Numbered from the stretch's first letter, positions 29,974 through 39,229 are shown. The stretch is 64,000 bases of DNA from CAIRTM01 sp963723235 (GCA_963723235.1 CAVRPV010000013.1:1-64000); one strand, 5' to 3'. The notes: generated from the letters alone by a model not told the origin. A program made the numbers and translations.

Positions 29974-30855
29974 ATGCTGCAAAGCATGACCGGTTATGGC
30001 AGGGGTGAATGCACCCATGATGACCTGAAGGCCGTTGTTGAGATACGCTCGGTCAATCACCGCTTTCTTGACATATCATTGCGCATGGGCCGCAGCCTGT
30101 ACGGCCTTGAAAAATACATCCGCACGGAAGTGGGCGCCTGTGCTGTGCGCGGCAAGGTTGAAGTCTCGATTCAACTTGAGTCCAGCGGCGCGCACGATCT
30201 GAGCCTGCGCCTGAACACGCAGCAGGCTGTTCAGCTTGCCGACATGTTGCGCCAATTGCAGCAGACTGCAGGCTGTACAAACGAGCTCGACATGGCGTCC
30301 CTGCTGACGTTCAAGGATCTTCTGTTTGAACAACAGGAAGTCGGGGGCGATCTTGATGCAAGCCGCCGTGCGATCGAACCCGCTCTGAGCGCCGCGTTGC
30401 AGGCTCTGCAGGCCATGCAGATGGACGAAGGCAAAGAAACTGCGGCAGACATCTGTGAGCGCATCAGCGCGATCCAGACATGCGTGGAAAAAATTGAAGA
30501 AAGCGCCCCGCAGCTTTTGCTGCAACGGCAGGCAACCCTGCGTGAGAAAATAAAGGCCCTGTGCGAAGGAGTTATCGTGGATGAAGGCCGCGTGACCCAG
30601 GAAATTGCCCTGCTGGCCGACCGAAGCGATATCACCGAAGAGCTGGTGCGCCTCACAAGCCATATCAAACAATTTCAGCAATGGCTGGATACACAGGGAC
30701 CCATCGGCCGTAAACTTGATTTCCTGATGCAGGAAATGAACCGCGAGATCAATACAATCGGTTCAAAAATTTCAGACAGCTCAATCGCTCTGCTGGTCGT
30801 CGAGATCAAAAACGAGCTTGAAAAAATCAGGGAGCAGATTCAGAATATAATGTAA
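29974..30855 (+). CDS. yicC: YicC-family endoribonuclease
   Basis: The 293-residue protein opens with the family signature MLQSMTGYGRG, has IRSVNHRFLDISLRM, and ends with GRKLDFLMQEMNREINTIGSK plus a helical tail (IALLVVEIKNELEKIREQIQN). YicC proteins have been shown to act as RNases; the middle region is mostly helical. SD GAGGT lies 6 bases upstream. YicC and gmk are adjacent in many bacteria, as they are here. Confidence 0.92.
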   Translation: MLQSMTGYGRGECTHDDLKAVVEIRSVNHRFLDISLRMGRSLYGLEKYIRTEVGACAVRGKVEVSIQLESSGAHDLSLRLNTQQAVQLADMLRQLQQTAGCTNELDMASLLTFKDLLFEQQEVGGDLDASRRAIEPALSAALQALQAMQMDEGKETAADICERISAIQTCVEKIEESAPQLLLQRQATLREKIKALCEGVIVDEGRVTQEIALLADRSDITEELVRLTSHIKQFQQWLDTQGPIGRKLDFLMQEMNREINTIGSKISDSSIALLVVEIKNELEKIREQIQNIM

Positions 30856-30953
30856 GCACTGCTGTCAACGACTCCGGGTCTTTGACGGCAGACTGATCCT
30901 CAGCCGGTCCTGCATGCACGTGCAGGGCCATTCGTTCAGGAGCAACCCTCAGC

Positions 30954-31565
30954 ATGCAGCACATTGCACAACCGGAACATCTGATGTTTGTCGTCTCAGC
31001 GCCTTCAGGCGGCGGCAAGACCACCCTGTGCCGCGAGGTTCTGGGCCGCATGTCAGACCTGGCCTTCTCCATATCACACACCACCAGACCGCCGCGCAGC
31101 AATGAAGTCAACGGTAAAAATTATTTTTTTATCTCCCCGCAACAGTTTCAGGAGGCCGTTGAAAAAGGCCGGATGGCCGAGTGGACCGAGATTTACGGCA
31201 ACCGCTACGGCACAGCCCGCCAAACCATAGAAGACCTCTTTGCCCGGGGCAGCGACATTCTCTTTGATATTGATGAACCCGGCGCGCGCCAGCTCAAGCA
31301 GGCCTATCCGTCCGTGATAACCGTGCTGGTACTGCCGCCGTCTTTGCCGGTTTTGCGCCAGCGTCTCATTGAGCGCGGCACCGAGCAGGGCGCAGCCCTT
31401 GAACGCAGGCTCAAACGGGCCGCAGAAGAGATTGAGGCCATGCGCTGGTATGACTTCGTGGTGATCAACGACACCATCGCTGCAGCAGCCGACCAACTCC
31501 AGGCTATCATCATCAGTGAACGCTGCCGGCGCAACCGGAACAGCATTGAGGAACTGCTTGCATGA
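30954..31565 (+). CDS. gmk: Guanylate kinase
   Basis: It phosphorylates GMP to GDP. The 203-residue protein has the P-loop SAPSGGGKTTL, the GMP-binding SISHTTRPPRSNEVNGKNYFF, and AEWTEIYGNRYGT. The usual LDIDVQGA is FDIDEPGARQ here, a mild variation. The lid and C-terminal helix are intact. It overlaps pyrF by four bases (ATGA), so the two are translationally coupled. Confidence 0.94.
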   Translation: MQHIAQPEHLMFVVSAPSGGGKTTLCREVLGRMSDLAFSISHTTRPPRSNEVNGKNYFFISPQQFQEAVEKGRMAEWTEIYGNRYGTARQTIEDLFARGSDILFDIDEPGARQLKQAYPSVITVLVLPPSLPVLRQRLIERGTEQGAALERRLKRAAEEIEAMRWYDFVVINDTIAAAADQLQAIIISERCRRNRNSIEELLA

Positions 31566-32290
31566 GTGAAGCATCAGAGAAAATAATTATCGCGCTTGAT
31601 GTTGAAACACTTGAGCAGGCCAGCGAACTGGTCGGCCTCCTGAGCGGCACAGTAGGGGCCTTCAAGATCGGCAAGCAGCTTTTTACCCGCTGCGGACCTG
31701 AAGCGGTTGCAATGGTGCATGCGTCCGGCAGCCGCGTGTTTCTGGACCTGAAGTATCACGATATCCCCACGACCGTAGCCAAAGCCGGCTGTGAAGCCAC
31801 GCGCATGGGGGTGTTCATGTTCAACGTGCACGCCCTGGGCGGCAGCGCCATGATAGGTGCAACCGTTAAGGCCGTGCGCGAGATGGCGCATGCATCCGGC
31901 GCACAAGCCCCGCTGATTTTGGCGGTGACCGTGCTGACCAGCATGGCCCAGGCAGATCTGGCTGAAATAGGCATACGCGAGCCTGTTGAGCAGATGGTCG
32001 CTCGCCTTGCACGCCTTGCGCAGACTGCGGGCGCTGACGGCGTGGTGGCCTCGCCGCGTGAAATAAACCTGATAAAAGAGACCTGCGGCCCTGATTTTAT
32101 CGTGGTCACGCCGGGCATCCGTCCGGCCGCAGCAGCACAGGACGATCAGAAACGCACCATGACCCCTGCGCAGGCATGTGCAGCCGGAGCTGATTTCATG
32201 GTCATCGGCCGCCCCGTTACGCATGCCCCGGATCCGCGCGCAGCTGCCCTTGAAATTGCGTCCGAACTGGAAGCCTGCCGGACATGCTAA
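31562..32290 (+). CDS. pyrF: Orotidine 5'-phosphate decarboxylase
   Basis: It makes UMP from OMP, the last step of de novo pyrimidine synthesis. The 242-residue TIM barrel shows IIALDVETLEQA, FKIGKQLF, the catalytic FLDLKYHDIPTTVAKA, VTVLTSM, GVVASPREI, VVTPGIRP, and FMVIGRPVTHAPDPR. It overlaps both neighbours (gmk by four bases, rlmB by seven), so it lies within a tight operon. Confidence 0.96.
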   Translation: MSEASEKIIIALDVETLEQASELVGLLSGTVGAFKIGKQLFTRCGPEAVAMVHASGSRVFLDLKYHDIPTTVAKAGCEATRMGVFMFNVHALGGSAMIGATVKAVREMAHASGAQAPLILAVTVLTSMAQADLAEIGIREPVEQMVARLARLAQTAGADGVVASPREINLIKETCGPDFIVVTPGIRPAAAAQDDQKRTMTPAQACAAGADFMVIGRPVTHAPDPRAAALEIASELEACRTC

Positions 32291-33022
32291 CGCTCTACGG
32301 CATACACCCTGTCCTTGAAGCGCTCAAAAAACGGCCGCGTGCAGTCAAATCAATCCACCTTGCCCGGCAGGGCAGCGACAAATCCTTGACGCAGATCAGC
32401 GAGCTTGCCCAGCAATACGGAATCGCTGTGCGTGCCAGCACCCAGCAGGAACTCATCCAGCTGACCGGAAGTTCGCAGCATCAGGGCATTGCAGCCCAGG
32501 CTGAACCGTTTCCCCTGAGTGATATCGATGATGTGATCGCGCGCGCGCGCCGCACAGGTAAGCGCTGTTTTTTCCTGGTGCTTGACTGCGTGCAGGACCC
32601 GCAAAACACGGGCGCGCTTATCAGAAGCGCGGTGTGCTGCGGGGCGCAGGCCGTAATTTTTCCGAAAGACCGCGCCGCCGGCCTGACCCCGGCGGTTGCC
32701 AAGGCTTCGGCCGGCGCCATCGAGCACATCAGCCTGTGCCGCGTGGTCAATATCGCCCAAACCCTTGAGGAACTGCGCCGCAACGACATCTGGGTTGCCG
32801 GAACCGTGCCGCAGGATGGCCAGTCGATCTACAGCTTTGATTTCAATATTGATCTTGCGCTCGTAATCGGCGGCGAGGGCCCCGGCATGCGCCGCCTTGT
32901 GCGCGAGAAATGCGACGTGCTGCTGCTCAATTCCCATGCCGGGCGCATTTGAATCCCTGAACGCATCCATTGCCGGCGCGGTGGTCATGTTCGAGGCCCT
33001 GCGCCAGAGAACCATTACTTAA
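32284..33022 (+). CDS. rlmB: 23S rRNA (guanosine-2'-O)-methyltransferase RlmB, SpoU family (one frameshift)
   Basis: The enzyme methylates G2251 of 23S rRNA. It has the N-terminal substrate-binding domain (LYGIHPVLEALKKRP) and the knotted SPOUT fold with motifs DCVQDPQNTGALIRSA, AVAKASAGAIEH and ALVIGGEGPGMRRLVREKCD. One extra A at about 32924 breaks motif 3: the first frame reads into a stop, while the other gives IPMPGAFESLNASIAGAVVMFEALRQR, the expected ending. The reconstruction is about 245 residues. The gene ends the rfaE1-to-rlmB operon, just before a palindromic repeat. Confidence 0.93.
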
Positions 33023-33069
33023 TAAAAAAATACAATCTTCTTCAGCGTCATGAGAGTAAAAATATTAAA

Positions 33070-33192
33070 GGCTGTTCAAAAATATCCAGATGCAAGGCGC
33101 GCGACGTCATGAGGAATGAGGCGTACTTTTTGTACGCCGCAACGAAGACGAATGATAAGCGCAACGCAGCAGATGGGTGTTTTTCAACAGCC
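33070..33192. repeat. Palindromic intergenic repeat, copy 3 (123 bp)
   Basis: GGCTGTTCAAAAA starts and TTTTTCAACAGCC ends the element; the central stem is GAGGCGTAC/GTACGCC around TTTTT. It lies between rlmB and the TIGR04076-type gene, 18 bases before the latter's start codon. Confidence 0.88.
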
Positions 33193-33210
33193 GACCAGAA
33201 GGAACCGGCC

Positions 33211-33852
33211 ATGGCAGACGATACAGAGTTCAACGAATGGGCTGAGGCTGTCATACAGGGCGAAAACCGCTTTTGCCAGCGCGCGGTTGTCACAAACGTT
33301 AAGGGATCCTGCCCGTTCGGGCATTGTGAGGGCGACACCTTCACGCTCACCGCCCTGCATGCCGGCGGCATGTGCGGGGCCCTGCTCACCGCCATCATGC
33401 CGCCGATCGTGACACAGCATTATGGAGGAACGCTGGTATGGAAAAACCGCAGCGATGGTTTTAGCGGATCCTGTCCTGAGGGCGGGCGGGTTACGGTTGA
33501 CGTCCAGCGCATGGAAAATACCGGCGGAAAAATGGTGAAGGAAGATTTCCCCTACAGGGACATGACCCGCAAAGGTTATCCGGGTCTCGATGCGTATCGC
33601 GTTTTTGTCGAAATTGAGCACATCGAAGGCAACTGCATGTGGGGACACAGTGTGGGCGACCGCATTGAAATCGACCCCTTCAACGTAAACGGCATGTGCT
33701 GCCTGCTCTACAATCAACTCTATCCCTACCTGCATGTGCTGCTCTCAGGCGAAACCCCTCCCTGGGCAACCAGGGAACACAGCATGGCCGGAGAATGCCC
33801 CGATACTTTCAACCGCCTTTCCTTCCGCCTGAGCGTCAAGCCGCGACACTGA
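33211..33852 (+). CDS. Two-repeat TIGR04076-type Cys-rich protein
   Basis: This 213-residue protein consists of two similar halves. The first has GSCPFGHCEGD, GGMCGALLTAIMPPI and GSCPEGG; the second has GNCMWGHSVGD, NGMCCLLYNQLYP and GECPD. Each half resembles the small TIGR04076 family of unknown function, frequent in anaerobes. The Cys at matching positions suggest a metal or redox site. The start ATG at 33211 follows AGAAGGAACC, part of it right after repeat copy 3. No membrane segment or signal peptide is present. Confidence 0.72.
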   Translation: MADDTEFNEWAEAVIQGENRFCQRAVVTNVKGSCPFGHCEGDTFTLTALHAGGMCGALLTAIMPPIVTQHYGGTLVWKNRSDGFSGSCPEGGRVTVDVQRMENTGGKMVKEDFPYRDMTRKGYPGLDAYRVFVEIEHIEGNCMWGHSVGDRIEIDPFNVNGMCCLLYNQLYPYLHVLLSGETPPWATREHSMAGECPDTFNRLSFRLSVKPRH

Positions 33853-33886
33853 GCATTTTTCTCATATCCAACGACTTCATCAAATG

Positions 33887-33915
33887 TTGACCTGCTAATA
33901 CAAAAGGCATAAGAT
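33887..33915 (+). promoter_or_regulatory. Sigma70-type promoter of the aldo/keto reductase gene
   Basis: TTGACC (33887-33892), 17 bases, TAAGAT (33910-33915), about 88 bases before the start codon. Confidence 0.6.
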
Positions 33916-34002
33916 ATTTATAGCGGCTGGATGAAAATGCCTCAAAAAAAACACGGCCGTGTACAAATCAGTATCGCAGTCTTCATCATTGCAGAGGTCG
34001 CT

Positions 34003-35046
34003 ATGGAAAAAATACGCTTGGGTAAAACAGAACTCATGGTCACCCGCATCGGGTTCGGAGGCATTCCTATTCAAACCCCGTCCGAGGAGGAGGCAATCCG
34101 CATTGTGCGGGACAGCCTTGATCGCGGGGTCAATTACATCGACACCTCGCGGGTGTATACCAACAGCGAGGAGCGCATCGGCAAGGCCATAGCAGGGCGC
34201 AGGGCGGAGGTTATACTGGCGACCAAAAGCGTTTCGCGCACCGCAGACGCGATTCTGGCCGACCTTGACCAAAGCCTTAAAAACCTGCAAACCGATTACG
34301 TTGACCTGTTCCAGTTTCACAATGTCAGCACTGAGCAGGACCTGAAAATCGTACTTGAACCCGGAGGGCCGCTGGATGCCGTGCGCAAAGCCCGCGATCA
34401 GGGCCGCATCCGCCATATCGGCATCACCTCGCACCGCTTGACCGTAGCACAAGAGGCGGTTAAAAGCGGTGCCTTCGAAACCGTGATGATCGGGCTCAAT
34501 TTCGTCAACACCGAGGCGGCCGACGAACTGATCCCGCTTGCCCGCGAGCAAGACGTTGGCATTATCGTTATGAAGCCCATGGCCGGCGGCATGCTGGACA
34601 ATCCGGCTTTGTCGTTCAAGTACCTGAACGCGTTTCCTGATCTTCTGGTGCTGGTGGGCATTGCCGAAATGGGCGAAATGGAGCAAAACATCCGTCTGCT
34701 TGAATTTCGCGGTGAGCTGACGAGTGATGAACGACGCGAGATGGAGCGCATCCGCGAGGAACTCGGCAACGGATTCTGCCGCATGTGCAACTACTGCCAG
34801 CCCTGTCCGCAAAAGATCATGATATCGGCCATTATGTATACCGAGGTCGCCCTCAAGCGTTTTGACCCCAAGCGCATTTTCGAGGGCGAGTGGGACAAGT
34901 TCATGGACACAATCCCGGAGTGCATCGACTGCGGGGAATGTGAAAAACGCTGCCCGTATGAACTGCCGATCCGCACCCGCATCCGCGCAGCATACGTGCG
35001 CTACAACGCTGCAAAAAAAAACTATCAGGAGGGCATCACCGCATAA
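34003..35046 (+). CDS. Aldo/keto reductase with C-terminal 4Fe-4S domain
   Basis: The 347-residue protein has an aldo/keto reductase barrel: GFGGIPIQ, GVNYIDTSRVYTNSEERIGKA, ATKSVSR, YVDLFQFHN, IRHIGITSHR, MKPMAGG. A C-terminal ferredoxin-like part follows with CRMCNYCQPCPQ and CIDCGECEKRCPYELPI. The fused iron-sulfur domain is typical of anaerobes and suggests electron transfer to or from ferredoxin; the substrate is unknown. ATG at 34003 is preferred over the upstream in-frame ATG at 33931 because AGAGGT precedes it and the conserved fold starts there. Confidence 0.9.
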   Translation: MEKIRLGKTELMVTRIGFGGIPIQTPSEEEAIRIVRDSLDRGVNYIDTSRVYTNSEERIGKAIAGRRAEVILATKSVSRTADAILADLDQSLKNLQTDYVDLFQFHNVSTEQDLKIVLEPGGPLDAVRKARDQGRIRHIGITSHRLTVAQEAVKSGAFETVMIGLNFVNTEAADELIPLAREQDVGIIVMKPMAGGMLDNPALSFKYLNAFPDLLVLVGIAEMGEMEQNIRLLEFRGELTSDERREMERIREELGNGFCRMCNYCQPCPQKIMISAIMYTEVALKRFDPKRIFEGEWDKFMDTIPECIDCGECEKRCPYELPIRTRIRAAYVRYNAAKKNYQEGITA

Positions 35047-35073
35047 GCGCCTGACCCGCAGACTGATACAAAA

Positions 35074-35113
35074 AAAAGCGCCGCTTCCCCGGACAAGGGT
35101 TGCGGCGCTTTTG
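35074..35113 (+). terminator. Bidirectional-type terminator between the reductase and amidase genes
   Basis: AAAAGCGCCGC pairs with GCGGCGCTTTT around a 17-base loop. It has A runs on one side and T runs on the other, so it can end transcription from both convergent genes. Confidence 0.82.
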
Positions 35114-35164
35114 TATATTCATATAAACAATAGTATCACTCAGGCAATGATGCTCCCGGTATGC

Positions 35165-36082
35165 CTACCACTCTTCATCTTCAGGATAGTACCCTAAAAA
35201 TTCATCATAGAGATCGGTACGGCGGTCGGTATGCGGGTTGTTAAAAGCCGACCAGTGGCGCATGCGGGCCGCCATAACATTGATTTCAGCAATAACCACT
35301 TCGGGCTTATCCGGATCAGCCGGTCCGGCCACGAATCCGCCGCCGGGATCGGTAATACAGCTGTTGCCGATATAGGTACATCCGCGTTCGGCGCCGACAC
35401 GGTCAGCACAAATGCTGTAGACCGAGTTCATCAGTGACATCTGTGCAGCCGAGGTTGCCGCCGTGGGCTTTTCCTTGGTTTGCAGCGGTTCAACCACGAC
35501 CCAGTTGGTGCTGTCGCAGATAATATCAGCGCCCTGCGCGGCCAGTATGCGGGTTACTTCCGGAAACCAGACATCATAGCATACGCGGCAGCCGATTTTA
35601 CCGAACGGCAGACTGAAAACAGGAAAGCCCAGATTGCCCGGCTCAAACCACATCTTTTCTTCATTCCACAGATGGGTCTTGCGATACGTGCCGATATAGC
35701 CTTCCGGACCAACGACCACAACGCTGTTGTAGAGATGATTGCCCTCGCGCTCATTGATACCGGCGCAGATATAGGCATTGTTCTTCTGGGCGGCCTTGAT
35801 CCATTCCTGGGTTGTGGGGCCTTCGGGAACCTCCTCCGACAGGGCGAAAGCTTCTTCGCGCGAGTTGAAAATATAGCCGGTATTGCACAACTCAGGCAGC
35901 ACCATCAGGCGGGCACCCAGGGCGCCGGCCTCATCAATTATTTTCAGCGTAGCCGCGACATTATGCTCCTTGTCGCCGATACGGGGCTCCATCTGCAGGG
36001 CCGCGACTTTCACAAGACTCTCTTTGCCGGGATCGCGCTCCCCGGGATAGGGCGGTACGGGAATCTGCTGAAATTTTGACAT
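35165..36082 (-). CDS. Carbon-nitrogen hydrolase (nitrilase superfamily amidase)
   Basis: The 305-residue protein has the Glu-Lys-Cys triad of the superfamily: LPELCNTGY, YRKTHLW and CRVCYDVWFPE. Further motifs are NSREEAFALSEEVPEGP and DSTNWVVVEP. It most resembles amidases acting on aliphatic or omega-amides rather than true nitrilases, but the substrate is not readable. I chose the second of two adjacent ATGs (36082) because AAGGAG is then 7 bases away. It is the last gene of a minus-strand run starting with the 2-oxoacid:ferredoxin oxidoreductase. Confidence 0.88.
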   Translation of the reverse strand: MSKFQQIPVPPYPGERDPGKESLVKVAALQMEPRIGDKEHNVAATLKIIDEAGALGARLMVLPELCNTGYIFNSREEAFALSEEVPEGPTTQEWIKAAQKNNAYICAGINEREGNHLYNSVVVVGPEGYIGTYRKTHLWNEEKMWFEPGNLGFPVFSLPFGKIGCRVCYDVWFPEVTRILAAQGADIICDSTNWVVVEPLQTKEKPTAATSAAQMSLMNSVYSICADRVGAERGCTYIGNSCITDPGGGFVAGPADPDKPEVVIAEINVMAARMRHWSAFNNPHTDRRTDLYDEFLGYYPEDEEW

Positions 36083-36105
36083 GGTCATTCTCCTTCATTA
36101 AATGT

Positions 36106-36411
36106 TTAGTGAAACATCCGTTCAGCGGCAGGACGGGAAGTAAGCATGCCGCGACCCCGGTTGAAGGGATCCTGGGTAAACCGCTGCCGGCACTTATTGC
36201 ACAGCATAAATGATATCTCCTGATAGAGATCATCATCGTAATCATCAACATCGGTGTCGGAGCACTCCTGCAGGGTAAAGCAGGTCTGCTCGCACTCCTG
36301 CCCATCGCACACCATGCCGGCAACATCTGACACAATCTGCATGTGCACGGTAAAACGCTCTGATCCCTCAGGCAGATACGCGCCGCAGCGATCACAAAAA
36401 CAATCTGACAT
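36106..36411 (-). CDS. Small Cys-rich zinc-ribbon-like protein
   Basis: I do not recognise the family. The 101-residue acidic protein has paired Cys in the form CFCDRC near the N-terminus, then C-x4-C-x3-C further on and CNKC at about residue 71. The CxxC pair and the CNKC pair could form a zinc ribbon. It is encoded between the ACT protein and the amidase in the same direction with short gaps (29 and 23 bases), so it is likely part of that operon. No signal peptide. Confidence 0.6.
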   Translation of the reverse strand: MSDCFCDRCGAYLPEGSERFTVHMQIVSDVAGMVCDGQECEQTCFTLQECSDTDVDDYDDDLYQEISFMLCNKCRQRFTQDPFNRGRGMLTSRPAAERMFH

Positions 36412-36440
36412 GAATACAACCTTTCTCGTAGTAACAACGA

Positions 36441-36869
36441 CTACAACGTGTATATTTCCTTACCCAGTGTCTGCACCCAGTTTTTCTGCAAAACATCCTG
36501 GGCAAGCTCGATCTTGTCAACCCCCAGAATAACAATGGCCTGATCACTCACGCGACCAAGATACGGATACAGATAGTGGATATTCACACCGGCTTTGCGC
36601 AAGGGGCCAACAACCGCATTGAGTCCGCCCGGATGGTCCGGCGTTTCAACAGCCAGCACGTCGGTATCATAGGCTGACAGATCCTGACCCTTTAAAATAT
36701 TCATGGCCTTTTCGGGATCATCAACCACAAACCGGACCGTGCTGACCTCGGACGTGTCGGCCACCGATATCGCCCGGATATTGACCCCTTCTTTGCCCAG
36801 CAGTTCGCTGAGGTCGGCCAGTTGACCGGGCACATTCTTCAAGAGAACTGAAATCTGTTTAATCACCAT
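36441..36869 (-). CDS. Tandem ACT-domain protein
   Basis: The 142-residue protein holds two ACT-type halves. The first is about residues 1-65 (QISVLLKNVPGQLADLSELLGKEGVNIRAISVAD) and the second about 70-142 (ETPDHPGGLNAVVGPLRKAGVNIHYLYPYLG). No catalytic domain is attached, so a regulatory, amino-acid-sensing role is inferred. It overlaps the end of the gamma subunit gene of the oxidoreductase by 11 bases, and GAGGAG precedes the start. Such ACT proteins are often linked to 2-oxoacid:ferredoxin oxidoreductases or phenylacetate-CoA ligases in anaerobes. Confidence 0.85.
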   Translation of the reverse strand: MVIKQISVLLKNVPGQLADLSELLGKEGVNIRAISVADTSEVSTVRFVVDDPEKAMNILKGQDLSAYDTDVLAVETPDHPGGLNAVVGPLRKAGVNIHYLYPYLGRVSDQAIVILGVDKIELAQDVLQKNWVQTLGKEIYTL

Positions 36870-37413
36870 GGTTGCACTCCTCAATAAAATGATACCCCAG
36901 TTCGAAAGCCTTCTGGTTGATCTTCAGCAGCCGGGCTTTCCCGTCCCCCAGGATTTCAGGCAGATGTTCTACTATCCGTTCAAACGACAAAAGATTGCTG
37001 ATCGCGATGAAGGAACCCAGCATGATCATGTTGGCCACCTTTATATTGCCGATCTTCTGGGCAAGCTCCGATATCGGAACCCCTTGTATTTCAATATCGC
37101 CGCGAACCTTTGCAGGCTCAACCATAGATGAATTATACAGCAGAAAGCCGCCGGAATGAAGCAGATTCTGAAACCTTGAGAATGAGGGCTGATTGAGCGC
37201 GACGACAAAGTCAGGCTCGGAGGCAATCGGTGAAGCGATTTCCTCCTCAGAAATCGTTACCGTACAGTTCGCCGTCCCCCCGCGCACTTCCGCGCCGTAT
37301 GACGGCAGGTAGGTGACAAATTTGCCCTGCAGCATGGCAGCCTGGGCCAGCATCTGGCCGGTTGACAGCACACCCTGACCGCCGAATCCGGAAAAAATTG
37401 TTTTGATCAGCAT
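36859..37413 (-). CDS. 2-oxoacid:ferredoxin oxidoreductase, gamma subunit
   Basis: The 184-residue protein matches the gamma (domain III) subunit: TIFSGFGGQGVLSTGQMLAQAA, YLPSYGAEVRGGTANCTV, EPDFVVALNQPSF, and NMIMLGSFIA. It overlaps the beta gene by seven bases. Together with the alpha, beta and ferredoxin genes it forms a complete four-subunit KorCDAB/VorABCD-type enzyme that oxidatively decarboxylates 2-oxoacids to acyl-CoA, reducing ferredoxin. Which 2-oxoacid is used is not settled by the sequence. Confidence 0.92.
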   Translation of the reverse strand: MLIKTIFSGFGGQGVLSTGQMLAQAAMLQGKFVTYLPSYGAEVRGGTANCTVTISEEEIASPIASEPDFVVALNQPSFSRFQNLLHSGGFLLYNSSMVEPAKVRGDIEIQGVPISELAQKIGNIKVANMIMLGSFIAISNLLSFERIVEHLPEILGDGKARLLKINQKAFELGYHFIEECNHGD

Positions 37414-38147
37414 GGCACCTCTTTTATCACCCCAAGCGGAAATTCTTTGGCCATAACCTCGTCAATCCACGTGCAGGACGCCGGTGCATCCATGCGCCAG
37501 TTCGTCGGACACGGAGACAAAATTTCAACCAGGCTGAATCCGGCCTGTTTCTGTTGATAAGTAAAGGCTTTTTTGATGGCCTTCTTTGTTTTGATCACGT
37601 TCGCGGGGCTGTTAACAGCCGTGCGCTCAAGGTACACCGTGTTAGCAAGCCCCTGGAGAAGCTCGCACACCCTGATGGGCGGGCCCTCGGTTCTGGCATT
37701 GCGCCCCAGGGGCGTGGTCGTAGTCTTCATGCCGACAAGCGTTGTGGGCGCCATCTGACCGCCGGTCATGCCGTACACGGCATTATTGACAAAAATGACG
37801 GTAATATTTTCACCGCGGTTAGCCGCATGCAGGGCCTCGGCTGTTCCGATTGCGGCCAGATCGCCGTCTCCCTGATAGGAAAAAACCAGGTTATCGGGCC
37901 GAACGCGTTTAATGCCGGTGGCCACGGCAGTGGCCCGGCCATGCGGAGCTTCAACCATGTCGATGTCAAGATAATAATAGGCCAGCACAGCACAGCCCGC
38001 CGGCGGCACGCAGATTGCGCTCTCGCGCAGCTTCATTTCGTCGAGCAGTTCGGCTATCAACCGGTGAATAATGCTGTGACCGCAGCCCGGGCAATAATGC
38101 ATGGGCACATCGCGCAAAGACCGGGGTCTCTGATAAACTTTTTTCAT
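37407..38147 (-). CDS. 2-oxoacid:ferredoxin oxidoreductase, beta subunit (TPP-binding)
   Basis: The 246-residue protein has the domain VI TPP site: MHYCPGCGHSIIHRL, PHGRATAVATGIKRVRPD and the GDGDLAAIGTAE motif with the magnesium Asp, then NNAVYGMTGGQMAPTT. The short form with no iron-sulfur insert is normal for the four-subunit enzymes. It overlaps the alpha gene by four bases and the gamma gene by seven. Confidence 0.93.
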   Translation of the reverse strand: MKKVYQRPRSLRDVPMHYCPGCGHSIIHRLIAELLDEMKLRESAICVPPAGCAVLAYYYLDIDMVEAPHGRATAVATGIKRVRPDNLVFSYQGDGDLAAIGTAEALHAANRGENITVIFVNNAVYGMTGGQMAPTTLVGMKTTTTPLGRNARTEGPPIRVCELLQGLANTVYLERTAVNSPANVIKTKKAIKKAFTYQQKQAGFSLVEILSPCPTNWRMDAPASCTWIDEVMAKEFPLGVIKEVPC

Positions 38148-39229
38148 TGCTTGCGTTTCCTTATGGATTGATAGTAGCGCCGGGCAATGCTGCGTCCAAG
38201 TTCCCGGGCGGAAGGTACCACTCCGCCGGGGCGTCCGTAGAAATGAATGGTGCCCTGCCCTTCGAGCGCAAGGCGCACATCGTCTACCATTTGACCCGTG
38301 CTCATCTCAAACACAAAAAAATCTTTAGTCGTCTTCGCGGCTTCCTGGATTGCCTTGGAAGGAAAAGGGCTGACGGTAATCGGGCGGATCAGGCCGACAC
38401 GCAGATTGGCATCCTCGCGGCGCAGACGGTTGATGGCACCTCGCGCAATGCGGGCTGCGGTACCGTAGGCAATCACCACCATCTCGGCATCATCAAGCAT
38501 GTAGCTTTCCCAACGGGTCTCGCGCTCCACGATGCGCTGAAACTTCCTGTACAGCTTCCAGTTATGTTCCTCCATGTCCTTGGTGTCAAGAATCAGAGAC
38601 TTTACCAGACGAGCGGGGCGCCCCTGTGCTCCGGTCAGGATATAGTCCTTCTCAGGCGTTTTTTTGCCCTTACGGGGTTTGGGGATGGTGACAGGCTCCA
38701 TCATCTGGCCCAGCATGCCGTCACCCAGGATCATGACCGGCGTGCGGTATTCATCGGCAACGTCAAAGGCATGAAAGGTCAAGTCCGCCATTTCCTGAAC
38801 CGAGGCCGGGGCGAAGACCACCAAACGGTAATCGCCGTGGCCGCCTCCGCGCGTGGCCTGAAAATAATCAGACTGCGCCGGGGCGATATTCCCCAGCCCG
38901 GGACCGCCGCGCATTATGTTGACAATGACGGCCGGCAATTCCGACCCGGCCAGAAAAGAAATACCTTCCTGTTTGAGGCTGATGCCGGGGCTGCTGGATG
39001 ATGTCATGGCGCGCGCACCTGCCACACTCGCCCCCAGCACCATGTTGATTGCGGCAAGTTCGCTTTCAGCCTGGATGAACACCCCGTTCGGTACCTCGGC
39101 CAGACGCTGGGACATGTATTCAGGCAGTTCGTTCTGAGGGGTGATGGGATAGCCGAAATAGCAGGTACATCCGGCCTGAATAGCAGCCTCACCGATAGCA
39201 TGCGTGCCGTACATGAGTTTTTTAGTCAC
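38144..39229 (-). CDS. 2-oxoacid:ferredoxin oxidoreductase, alpha subunit (VorB/KorA-type)
   Basis: The 361-residue protein has the pyrimidine-binding domain: GTHAIGEAAIQAGCTCYFGYPITPQNELPEYM, IQAESELAAINMVLGASVAGARAMTSSSSPGISL, and GPGLGNIAPAQSDYFQATRGGGHGDYR. The ending matches the VorB subunit of branched-chain 2-oxoacid enzymes better than pyruvate enzymes, as far as I can judge by eye. A branched-chain substrate would fit with the ACT protein downstream. Confidence 0.9.
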   Translation of the reverse strand: MTKKLMYGTHAIGEAAIQAGCTCYFGYPITPQNELPEYMSQRLAEVPNGVFIQAESELAAINMVLGASVAGARAMTSSSSPGISLKQEGISFLAGSELPAVIVNIMRGGPGLGNIAPAQSDYFQATRGGGHGDYRLVVFAPASVQEMADLTFHAFDVADEYRTPVMILGDGMLGQMMEPVTIPKPRKGKKTPEKDYILTGAQGRPARLVKSLILDTKDMEEHNWKLYRKFQRIVERETRWESYMLDDAEMVVIAYGTAARIARGAINRLRREDANLRVGLIRPITVSPFPSKAIQEAAKTTKDFFVFEMSTGQMVDDVRLALEGQGTIHFYGRPGGVVPSARELGRSIARRYYQSIRKRKQ

